The position numbers were made by a program, and so were the translations under genes. 64,000 bases of DNA from Arthrobacter sp. B2a2-09 (GTDB lineage Bacteria > Actinomycetota > Actinomycetes > Actinomycetales > Micrococcaceae). Shown piece after piece: positions 57,040 to 64,000 of this stretch. Positions within the stretch are counted from its first letter, which is position 1. Every line of letters begins with the position of its first letter. Below the pieces are notes generated by a model that searched no databases, was not told the DNA's origin, and saw only the letters and a list, made by a program, of their open reading frames with translations. The DNA is taken from NCBI RefSeq assembly GCF_027587375.1, contig NZ_JAMXIC010000005.1:62001-126000 (forward strand). The letters run 5' to 3'.

Positions 57040-59573
57040 GAGTTCTTCCTGATGCTCCGAAGCTGTGCGTAGAAGACAGCTGCTCCGATGGTGATGATGC
57101 CGGGGAGCCAATAGCCCCAGGCCCCCGACAGGCCGAGAAACGCGGGCAGGCCCAATACCTGGGCCACGAGGAGACCGGCGGCAACGATGCTGATGAAGGA
57201 GCCGCGGCCCCCGAAGATGCTCGCTCCGGCGAGGACGACGACCAGGACGGACGAGAGAGTGAAGGGCAGTGCAGGTCGTCCGTCGCCGATGCCGATCTGC
57301 GCGAGCAGAAGCACCGCCGCGGGCACCACAAGCAGCGAGGCAAGGACGTAGGAGAGCAGACGGACCCGTCCGGCCCGGATGCCGAGCCGTTCGGCGGCGT
57401 CCGCGCGCGACCCTATGGCCCGCAGCTCGAGTCCCCAGCGGCTGCGCCGGAGAGACCATTCGAGGACGACGGCGACGAGGACGGCGACGATGGTTCCGAC
57501 CGGGACAAAGCCGATGTTGGCGGACACAAAGTCGGAGAACTCGACCGGAACGCTTCCGCCCGGCGTGTCGCGCAGCATGAGGAAAGCGCCTTGGAGGGCG
57601 AGGGCGGTCGCGAGAGTCACGATGATGGGATTCAGGTTGAACCTCGTCACGAGCATCCCGTTGACGAGGCCGGTGAGGACGGCCCCGCCGATCATGAGTC
57701 CCACCCCGACGAGAATGTTCCCTCCATTGATGATGAAGAAGGACCCCGACACCACGAGGAAGCCCATGAGTGGTCCGACGGAGAGGTCGAAGCCTGCACC
57801 CATGACGACGACCTGTTGTGCGACGCCGATGAGGATCAGGGGTGCTGCCATGACCAAAAGGTTGTTGAGGCTGAAGGGCGATAAATACACCGTGTTCGAC
57901 ATTCCGACGAGTGCAGCGATCACGGCGATGAGCACGCCGAGCGCCGCTGCTGGTGACTGGTCGCCGCGCAGCCACCGCCGGAAGCGCGTGCCCCTCGACG
58001 TCGAGGGTTCCTCGCGCTTGCGCACTGAGGTCGAGGTCAGAGCGGCGCGTGCGATGGCCGCCTCGGTGACGTCGTCGCCGTCGAGTTCTGCGATGACCGA
58101 GCCACGCGACATGATGAGCACCCGGTCGCAAAGCCCTTCGAGCTCGACGCCGTCCGAGGAGAGGATGACAACTGCCGCGCCCTGGTCCGCTGCCTCGCGC
58201 AGGATCCTGTAGATGTCCACACGGGCGCCGGCGTCCACACCCTGCGTCGGCTCCTCGGCCAGCAGGACGGTTGGTTCAGCCAGCAGCGTCCTCGCGAGGA
58301 CGACCTTCTGCTGGTTGCCGCCGGACAGCGAGGCCACCGGGGTCCGTGACGACGGCGTCTTGATGCTCAGGTTGGCGATCTGCTCCGCGGCGGTCTCTGC
58401 GATCCGGGAGTCGCTGACGAGCCCGCCCGAGGAAACCTTGCGCAGCGTCTTCATGGAGATGTTCTCGCCGACGCTGAGAGGCATGAACAGGCCCTCGCCA
58501 TGCCGGTCGGACGGCACGTAGACGACTCCGGCGTCGGCCATCGCAGCGCTGCTCCCGAGCCTCGCCGGGCGCCCTCCGACGGTCATGCTGCCGCTTGCGT
58601 TTTCGATCCCGGCGAGGGCGCGGATCAGCTCAGTCTGGCCATTCCCCTGCACCCCGGCCAAGCCGACGATTTCACCCGCCCTGACATCAAGTGCGATGTC
58701 GTGGAAATGCGTTCCAGCGAGGCCGGAGATGCTCAGCCGGACCTCATCGCCGATCGACCCGACGACGCAACCTTTGGTGGGGAACACCGTGTCGAGGGAA
58801 CGCCCGACCACGAGCTCAACAATCTCGTGCTCTGTGACCGATTCTGCCTGGAACGTGCCGCGGATCGCACCGTCGCGCAGGACCGTGACCCGGTCCGCGA
58901 TCTGCTTCACTTCGGGAATACGGTGGGAGATATAGACGACGGCGGTCGAGCCCGCAACCAGTTCGCGGACCCGCTGGAAGAGCCGCTGGACCTCCTCGAG
59001 GCTCAGGTGTTCCGTCGGCTCGTCGAGGATCAGCACGCGGGGCTTGAGGGCCAGCGCTTTGGCGATCTCGACGACGAAGCGCTGCTCGACTGAGAGGTCC
59101 GAGACGCGGCCGGCGGCGTTAATTCCCATCTGCCAGGGGTCGAGATGCTCCTGCGCCCAGGCCGGAGCTTTCGCGAGCCGGCCGGCGGGCGTGTAGCCGA
59201 CGCCGATGGCCATGTTCTCGGCCACAGTGAGGTCGGGCAGCAGCGCGGGATCCTGGCGGACGATGCCCAGGCCGAGGGACCGGGCCGCCTGCGGGGAGGC
59301 GGCGGTCAGCGGTTGGCCTGCGATCTCGACCGTCCCCTCGTCGGGCGCAAGGGCGCCGGAGGCGATGGCCATGAGCGTCGACTTTCCGGCGCCGTTCTCG
59401 CCGACCAGGGCATGCACCTCGCCGGCCGTAATCTCGATGGATACGTCTTTGAGCGCGCGAACCCCTGGGAAGCTCTTGACGATTCCGGTGAGCCGCAGGG
59501 CTACGGTGCGGGCTTTCGGGTCCCTGATAACGATGCCGGGGACCTTCGGATCCAGGTGCTGGGTTTCTGTCAC
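57036..59573 (-). CDS. Fused ribose-type ABC ATPase (two ABC domains) and permease (845 aa)
   Basis: Residues about 25-260 are ABC domain 1 (Walker A GENGAGKST at 58-66, a degenerate signature LSVEQRFVVEIAKAL, Walker B VLILDEPTEHLS). Residues about 270-510 are ABC domain 2 (degenerate Walker A GVQGNGQTE, signature LSGGNQQKVVLAR, Walker B VLLAEEPTQGVD). This is RbsA layout. After a basic linker (KREEPSTSRGTRFRRWLRG) residues about 545-845 form an RbsC-type permease with GAGFDLSVGPLMGFLV and GGRGSFISIV. RbsA plus RbsC equals this length. There is no frameshift at the joint; it is one continuous frame. It lies 23 bp after the SDR gene and overlaps the second permease. Confidence 0.92.
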   Translation of the reverse strand: MTETQHLDPKVPGIVIRDPKARTVALRLTGIVKSFPGVRALKDVSIEITAGEVHALVGENGAGKSTLMAIASGALAPDEGTVEIAGQPLTAASPQAARSLGLGIVRQDPALLPDLTVAENMAIGVGYTPAGRLAKAPAWAQEHLDPWQMGINAAGRVSDLSVEQRFVVEIAKALALKPRVLILDEPTEHLSLEEVQRLFQRVRELVAGSTAVVYISHRIPEVKQIADRVTVLRDGAIRGTFQAESVTEHEIVELVVGRSLDTVFPTKGCVVGSIGDEVRLSISGLAGTHFHDIALDVRAGEIVGLAGVQGNGQTELIRALAGIENASGSMTVGGRPARLGSSAAMADAGVVYVPSDRHGEGLFMPLSVGENISMKTLRKVSSGGLVSDSRIAETAAEQIANLSIKTPSSRTPVASLSGGNQQKVVLARTLLAEPTVLLAEEPTQGVDAGARVDIYRILREAADQGAAVVILSSDGVELEGLCDRVLIMSRGSVIAELDGDDVTEAAIARAALTSTSVRKREEPSTSRGTRFRRWLRGDQSPAAALGVLIAVIAALVGMSNTVYLSPFSLNNLLVMAAPLILIGVAQQVVVMGAGFDLSVGPLMGFLVVSGSFFIINGGNILVGVGLMIGGAVLTGLVNGMLVTRFNLNPIIVTLATALALQGAFLMLRDTPGGSVPVEFSDFVSANIGFVPVGTIVAVLVAVVLEWSLRRSRWGLELRAIGSRADAAERLGIRAGRVRLLSYVLASLLVVPAAVLLLAQIGIGDGRPALPFTLSSVLVVVLAGASIFGGRGSFISIVAAGLLVAQVLGLPAFLGLSGAWGYWLPGIITIGAAVFYAQLRSIRKNS

Positions 59574-59596
59574 TGTCTTCTCCTTTCTATGGCCTG

Positions 59597-60316
59597 CTAC
59601 TGGGCCAGGTATCCGCCGTCGATGACCAGCTCAGAGCCTGTGACGAAAGTGGATTCATCGCTGGCTAGGAAGAGGGCGCCGTAGGCGATCTCCTCGGGGC
59701 GTCCCGGACGCCCCATGGGCGTCATCCCGACCACGAACTCGTTGACTTCGTGAGACTGCGCATCTGTCAGGGGAGTAGCGATGAACCCGGGGTGCAGCGA
59801 ATTCACGCGGATGTTCTGGGGTGCGTAGGTGATGGCGGCGTTCTTGGTCATCGTGCGCACTGCGCCCTTGGTCGCGTGGTAGGCATGGGCGCCGGCCACG
59901 GCTGCGTTCCCCCAGATGGAGGAGACATTCACGATCGAGCCGCTCCTTTGGGCGGCCATGGCGGGTACGACTTCGCGCATCCCGAGCCACACGCCCGTCT
60001 GGTTGACCGCGACGACGCGGTTCCAGTCGGCCATCGCAAGGTCGTCGAGCTGCTCATAGGCGATGATGCCGGCGTTGTTGACGAGGACGTCGATGCGGCC
60101 GTGGTCCTCAAGGACTCCGGCCACGAGGGACTTCCACGTGGATTCTTCCGCGACGTCCTGCTGGCGGAACGTGATGCCCTCGCTGAAGTCAGCGTGGTTG
60201 GACTGGCTCGTTGCGATCACTGTGGCGCCCTCGCGGGCAAAGGTTTCGGCGATGGAGCGGCCGATGCCACGGCCTGCGCCTGTGACGATGGCAACTTTGC
60301 CCTGCAAACGGTTCAT
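59597..60316 (-). CDS. SDR-family oxidoreductase (239 aa)
   Basis: A classical short-chain dehydrogenase. TGAGRGIG is at 12-19, NNAG at 80-83, catalytic serine in NVSSIWG (132-133), and Y146-x3-K150 in AYHATKGA. It resembles secondary-alcohol and 3-ketoacyl/glucose-type dehydrogenases. It sits between the binding protein (83 bp upstream) and the fused ATPase, inside the transporter operon. That suggests it acts on the imported compound; in the cluster model it would oxidise a secondary alcohol to the ketone used by the monooxygenase. Start ATG at 60316. Confidence 0.92.
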   Translation of the reverse strand: MNRLQGKVAIVTGAGRGIGRSIAETFAREGATVIATSQSNHADFSEGITFRQQDVAEESTWKSLVAGVLEDHGRIDVLVNNAGIIAYEQLDDLAMADWNRVVAVNQTGVWLGMREVVPAMAAQRSGSIVNVSSIWGNAAVAGAHAYHATKGAVRTMTKNAAITYAPQNIRVNSLHPGFIATPLTDAQSHEVNEFVVGMTPMGRPGRPEEIAYGALFLASDESTFVTGSELVIDGGYLAQ

Positions 60317-60399
60317 TGTGACTCCGACTGGATTGAAAATATTGAGAGGATGGTGAGCTGCCAGCGCCGGAGGTGGGGCCGGGCGCCGGCAGCGTGGTG

Positions 60400-61542
60400 C
60401 TACTTGGAGAAGAGAGCCTTCAGCTGGTCGACGCTCAGGCCCGAGGAGAGGATGGCGTCATTGGGCAGGTCCTTGTTGCAGACGGGCAGCTTGGCCTGGT
60501 TCGTGGAGTCCTCGATGATCTCCAGGTTGTAGGTTGACGGCTCGGTGTTGTTGATCCCGTTGAAGGCCGCGAGGCCTTTGTGGAGGGCAGGGACGGCCAC
60601 CCAGTTCCGGGAGGACTCGGTCGCGACCTGGAAGGTCGGCTGCGAGGCGTGGTACTGCTGCCACAGGCATGCGAACTGGTTGGAGTCGTTCGCAGACCAG
60701 ACGGGAATCGGCTTGCCCGCCTCGGTGAAGGCCTGAATGCCCCCGACCGAGCCGCCGCCATAGTCCGCGACAATGCCATCGATGGTGCCGAACTTGGTGA
60801 TGAGGCCCGCGACGACCTGCTTCGTCTTGCCAGGCTCCCAGCCGGTGTCCACCGGGACATCCCCCATTTGGGCGTTAAGCAGCTTGATGTCAGGGTTCGC
60901 CGCGAGGGCCTTCTTCACGCCCTCGTATACGGCCTGCGAGTACGGGTTGCCCGCCTGCCCGCCAAGCATGACGAGGTTGCCCTTGCCGCCCATCTGCTTG
61001 ATGGTCCAGTCCGCGAGACCCTTGCCATAGGTGTTGACGTCCTCCGAGACGAAGTCCACGTAATCGGTCCCGGGCTGTCCACCGGGTGAGGCGACGATCG
61101 GAACGAACTTCACGCCGGCCGCGGTGGCCTTCTTGATCGTGGGAAGGAGGGCAGGGCCGCCGTCCGCGAACGAGACGATGACGTTCACGCCTTGAGCGAC
61201 GAGCGAGTTGATGTCGGAGATTGCCTTCTGGGTGTTCCCCTGCGCGTCGGTGTAGCTGACACTCGTGATGTTCGAGCATTTCTTGGCCTCGGCCTCGAAA
61301 AGTGCGCGGGTGGTCTTGCGCCAGGAATTGCCGCCGAAGCCGTCAGCATAGGCGACTTTGATCGGCTTCGTGCCGCAGAACTGGGAGATGTCCTGGACCT
61401 GGTTCTGGGTGCCGACGATGCCCACCTTCTGGCCGGCGGCAGTGTCGACGTTCTTGCTGCCCGCCGTCATTGCGGGGGAGCAGGCGCTCATGGCCAGGGC
61501 GCCTACTGCGACGAGGGACGTTAGTGCGGTCTTCTTGAACAT
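60400..61542 (-). CDS. Sugar-type ABC substrate-binding lipoprotein (380 aa)
   Basis: The extracytoplasmic receptor of the importer. A signal peptide (basic MFKK, hydrophobic core) ends in the lipobox MSAC with Cys21 as the lipidation site, so it is a lipoprotein. The mature part is a periplasmic-binding-protein-4 fold, with AYADGFGGNSWRKTTRALFEAEAKK split as strand and helix, DINSLVAQGVNVIV, and GLITKFGTIDGIVADYGGG. It carries several cysteines in the mature chain, unusual for this family. The ATG at 61542 has GAGGAG upstream; a frame to 61902 runs across the promoter. It is the first gene of the operon SBP-SDR-ABC-permease. Confidence 0.93.
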   Translation of the reverse strand: MFKKTALTSLVAVGALAMSACSPAMTAGSKNVDTAAGQKVGIVGTQNQVQDISQFCGTKPIKVAYADGFGGNSWRKTTRALFEAEAKKCSNITSVSYTDAQGNTQKAISDINSLVAQGVNVIVSFADGGPALLPTIKKATAAGVKFVPIVASPGGQPGTDYVDFVSEDVNTYGKGLADWTIKQMGGKGNLVMLGGQAGNPYSQAVYEGVKKALAANPDIKLLNAQMGDVPVDTGWEPGKTKQVVAGLITKFGTIDGIVADYGGGSVGGIQAFTEAGKPIPVWSANDSNQFACLWQQYHASQPTFQVATESSRNWVAVPALHKGLAAFNGINNTEPSTYNLEIIEDSTNQAKLPVCNKDLPNDAILSSGLSVDQLKALFSK

Positions 61543-61740
61543 GGCTCCTCTTTCAGGAGATCGGTGATTTCTGATTCCGCGGAGTCTGCTTCGGTGCGGA
61601 CAGGGAATCAGGCCTGAGTGGAATTTCGGATGCTGTGTGGACGCATCCATGGGCGCTTGTGGCCTGTGGTTGTGCGTCTGGCGAAAGCATGGCGTGAATG
61701 CTTCGTATCCCCATGATTGCAACCGTTTCGCAAAGTGATC

Positions 61741-61778
61741 TGACTCACCTTGAGACTGGGATGCCTCATTTTGAGACA
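61741..61778. promoter_or_regulatory. Two tandem palindromes, CTCA-N3-TGAG, in the divergent promoter
   Basis: Site 1 (61741-61757) is TGACTCA CCT TGAGACT; site 2 (61762-61778) is TGCCTCA TTT TGAGACA. Their centres are 21 bp apart, about two turns of B-DNA. They lie in the 361-bp gap 61543-61903 between the binding-protein gene and the esterase gene. The gap also has a TTGCAACCGTTTCGCAA stretch at 61717-61733 with weak dyad symmetry, and no gene. The likely reader is the AcoR-like activator, though this is inference. Confidence 0.65.
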
Positions 61779-61903
61779 CCCCCTTCTTCGGCCTCGACCG
61801 GTGGTGCAACCTGAGATCGGCGGGGGTGATTCGCAGCCCCCAGTACACCCCAAAGACCCCGCACCGCAGCGAAGCCGTGGGGTGAAGCAGCAAAGGAGCC
61901 ACA

Positions 61904-62857
61904 ATGTCGTCGCCGACACCGACCGATCTGCTGGGCGAGATCTATGCCCAGTGGATCACTGAATTAGCCAAATACCCGGACCTGTCCGTCGGGCTGCTGC
62001 GCATCATTTTCGATGACTGGCAGCGGGCCACGGCGGAGCCGGAGGACGTCACATACAAGCACACCACGATCGGTGGGGTGCCGGGCATCCTCGTCACCCC
62101 ACGAGGCAGCGACGCGTCCCAGATGCACATCTTCATGCACGGCGGCGGGTTCGCCCTCGGATCTTCGAGCAGCCACCGCAAACTAGCCGGACACCTCGCG
62201 AAGGCCTGCGGAACGGCGAGCTTCGTCGCGGACTTCCGCCTCGCGCCCGAGCACAAGTTCCCGGCCCAGATCGAGGACGGCGTCAGCATCTACCGTGCCC
62301 TCCTAGACCAAGGTCATCGCGCCGAGGACATCACGCCTGTCGGAGACAGCGCGGGAGGCAACCTCGCGATCAGCATCACGATGGAGCTCCCCTCGCTCGG
62401 CCTTCCTCTCCCGGGGCAGGTCATCACCATGTCTCCGTGGCTGAACATGCACAACGACGGCGCCACGATTACGACGAACGATGCGACCGACTTCCTCATC
62501 GCACGCGAGGGGCTCCAGGCCAACATCGAACGGTACATCGATGGTGCCACTGAACCCACGGACCCCCGGGCCAACCCCCTCTACGCCGACCTCACCGGTT
62601 TTCCGAGGCTTTACATCTGCGCCGCCGACACCGAGTCTCTCTTCGACGACAGCGTGCGCGTGAACCGACTCGCTGCGGATGCCGGCGTGGACGTAACCTT
62701 CTCGGTCGGCCATGGCATGCAGCACGTCTACCCGTTCCTCGCCGGCCGGCACCCCCGCGCCGACACTGAGATCCAGCTCATCGCCGAGTGGTACCGGTCC
62801 GGCCGAGGCAACGCCGCCCTGGTCGATTCGGCGGCGTCATCCACTTCCCAGAACTGA
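61904..62857 (+). CDS. Alpha/beta hydrolase, HSL family esterase (317 aa)
   Basis: A carboxyl-ester hydrolase of the hormone-sensitive-lipase family. The oxyanion motif HGGG is at 79-82, the nucleophile Ser149 in GDSAGG, with Asp242 (AADTESL) and His274 (MQHVYP) as probable triad partners. There is no signal peptide, so it is cytoplasmic. The ATG has AAAGGAG upstream. It lies 14 bp before the monooxygenase gene. Monooxygenase-esterase pairs are known in ketone catabolism (for example acetone and cyclohexanone pathways), where the esterase opens the ester or lactone product. Confidence 0.92.
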   Translation: MSSPTPTDLLGEIYAQWITELAKYPDLSVGLLRIIFDDWQRATAEPEDVTYKHTTIGGVPGILVTPRGSDASQMHIFMHGGGFALGSSSSHRKLAGHLAKACGTASFVADFRLAPEHKFPAQIEDGVSIYRALLDQGHRAEDITPVGDSAGGNLAISITMELPSLGLPLPGQVITMSPWLNMHNDGATITTNDATDFLIAREGLQANIERYIDGATEPTDPRANPLYADLTGFPRLYICAADTESLFDDSVRVNRLAADAGVDVTFSVGHGMQHVYPFLAGRHPRADTEIQLIAEWYRSGRGNAALVDSAASSTSQN

Positions 62858-62871
62858 AAGGAAATACGAAC

Positions 62872-64000
62872 ATGTCCACTAGCGACAACAACGGCCGCCC
62901 GCCCTACACGGCAGGGACTGACTACGACAGCATCATCATCGGGGCAGGCTTCTCCGGACTCGCGCTCCTCCACCACCTCAGGGGAATCGGGCAGCGCAGC
63001 CTGGTCGTGGACGCCCTGGACGGCATCGGCGGCACGTGGTGGGTCAACAACTACCCCGGAGTACGCACTGACAGCGAGTTCCAGTACTACTCCTTTTCGT
63101 TCTCCAAGGAAGTCCGCGACGAGTGGAACTGGACCGAGCGCTATCCCTCTGGCGCCGAAGTGCGCGAGTACTTGAACTTCGTGGCCGACAGGCTCGACCT
63201 CCGCAAGGACATCCGTCTGAACACCCGTGTGGCGGGTGCCAGATACGACGACGCCGCGAATGTCTGGACTGTCCAGTTCGAGGACGGCACCGCACTCACC
63301 GCGAAGTACCTCATCAGTGGCATGGGCGTGCTCTCTCAGCCGATCTGGCCGTCGATACCGGGGATCGAGAGCTTCAAGGGCGAGAAGTACCACACGGCCC
63401 GTTGGCCGCGCGAAGGCGTCGCGCTCGAAGGGAAGCGCGTCGGGATCATCGGCCTCGGGGCGTCGGGGATCCAGATCGTGCCCACCATTGCGCCGCAATG
63501 CGAGGAATTCTTCGTCTTCCAGCGGACGCCCAATTTCATCGTCGAGACGACCAATGACAAGGTTGACGGCGCACGCATGGCCGAGGTCCGCAGGGACTAC
63601 GACGAGATCTTCGCTCGCGCTGCTGCCCACCCGTTCGGCGTCGATATGGCCTACGCCGAGAAGAGCGCACTTGATGTGACCGTTGAGGAGCGCGACCGCA
63701 TCTTCGAGAGCAAATGGAATGAGGGCGGATTCCATTTCGCCAACGAGTGCTTCAACGACCTCGCCACAAACCACGAATCGAGCGAACTCGCGTCCGAGTT
63801 CATCCGCAAGAAGATCCGCGAGATCGTCAAGGATCCGGTGACGGCCGAGGCCCTGTGCCCAAACGACTACTCTTTCAACGGCAAACGGGTCCCGACGGGC
63901 CACGGCTACTACGCCACGTTCAACCGCGAGAACGTCCACCTGGTCGACGTCAAAGCGAACCAGATCACCGAGATCACGGAGCGCGGTGTCACGGTCGGCG
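62872..64000 (+). CDS. Flavoprotein (Baeyer-Villiger) monooxygenase, 3' end outside window
   Basis: The first 376 residues are visible and the frame stays open to the end of the window. FAD motif GAGFSG is at 24-29, GGTWW-NNYPGVRTD at 53-67, the type I BVMO fingerprint FxGxxxHxxxWP is complete at 168-179 (FKGEKYHTARWP), and the NADPH motif GLGASG is at 194-199. These mark a class B flavin monooxygenase that inserts oxygen next to a ketone to give an ester or lactone. The ATG at 62872 has AAAGGAAA upstream. It is cotranscribed with the esterase. Substrate unknown: cyclic ketones, linear ketones or terpenoids are possible. Confidence 0.9.
   Translation, partial: MSTSDNNGRPPYTAGTDYDSIIIGAGFSGLALLHHLRGIGQRSLVVDALDGIGGTWWVNNYPGVRTDSEFQYYSFSFSKEVRDEWNWTERYPSGAEVREYLNFVADRLDLRKDIRLNTRVAGARYDDAANVWTVQFEDGTALTAKYLISGMGVLSQPIWPSIPGIESFKGEKYHTARWPREGVALEGKRVGIIGLGASGIQIVPTIAPQCEEFFVFQRTPNFIVETTNDKVDGARMAEVRRDYDEIFARAAAHPFGVDMAYAEKSALDVTVEERDRIFESKWNEGGFHFANECFNDLATNHESSELASEFIRKKIREIVKDPVTAEALCPNDYSFNGKRVPTGHGYYATFNRENVHLVDVKANQITEITERGVTVG

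Noticed and set aside
56020-58131. 703-residue minus-strand frame
   Set aside because: Only its second half (from 57039) is the permease; the first half is an out-of-frame shadow of the fused ATPase-permease gene.
61717-61733. LacI-type operator (TTGCAACCGTTTCGCAA)
   Set aside because: Only the central AA-CG-TT positions are symmetric and no LacI gene is in the window.

Overview
The window is high-GC actinobacterial DNA, most likely from an Arthrobacter-type Micrococcaceae. The evidence is the gene order (tRNA Gly/Val/Cys cluster; def-fmt-rsmB-rpe; FMN-riboswitch rib operon; hisE-hisG-hisF-hisI; trpE-trpC-trpB-trpA with the actinobacterial TIGR02234 and HGxxPAAW proteins; lgt-gltB-gltD-pyk-ANTAR regulator). 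Actinobacterial families (DUF3000, DUF6421, TIGR03085) and frequent GTG/TTG starts agree. The genus is inferred from gene content, not from a marker gene.

Layout. 1-17 kb: housekeeping and metabolic genes, mostly on the minus strand. These are a truncated FUSC protein, a fatty-acid oxidation pair, RNase D, DUF3000, a threonine aldolase/SDR/DUF6421 run, msrB, ybaK, sufE, a rhodanese, zapE and benE. An unusual pair of inverted 32-bp tandem-repeat arrays lies between rnd and the thiolase gene. 17-19 kb: six minus-strand tRNA genes, with a duplicated Gly-Val cassette, and one plus-strand tRNA-Val. 18.8-24.8 kb: a diguanylate cyclase, an orphan PD-(D/E)XK protein, and the def-fmt-rsmB-like-rpe run. 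24.9-29.5 kb: FMN riboswitch, riboflavin transporter and ribD-ribE-ribB-ribA-ribH, nearly all translationally coupled by ATGA overlaps. 30-39 kb: his and trp genes, separated by repeat and hairpin elements. 39-48 kb: lgt, glutamate synthase and pyruvate kinase. 48.4-49.3 kb: ANTAR response regulator and tRNA-Leu(CAA).

From tRNA-Leu to the window end (about 49.3-64 kb) the content changes to an accessory region. It starts with gene-poor DNA and a decapitated TetR gene. A catabolic cluster follows: 3-hydroxyacyl-CoA dehydrogenase, Fe-type alcohol dehydrogenase, aldehyde dehydrogenase, an AcoR-like activator without GAFTGA, a ribose-type ABC importer (including a natural ATPase-permease fusion), an SDR, a lipoprotein binding protein, an HSL-family esterase and a Baeyer-Villiger monooxygenase (BVMO) cut by the window end. 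Together these fit: uptake of an alcohol or glycoside-like substrate, oxidation to a ketone (SDR), oxygen insertion (BVMO), ester or lactone hydrolysis (HSL esterase), then alcohol to aldehyde to acid (ADH, ALDH) and beta-oxidation. The logic resembles cyclohexanol or methyl-ketone catabolism, but with a sugar-type importer. The divergent promoter between the binding-protein and esterase genes carries two similar palindromes exactly 21 bp apart, a good candidate operator. This cluster is the most interesting system in the window; its substrate cannot be read from the sequence.
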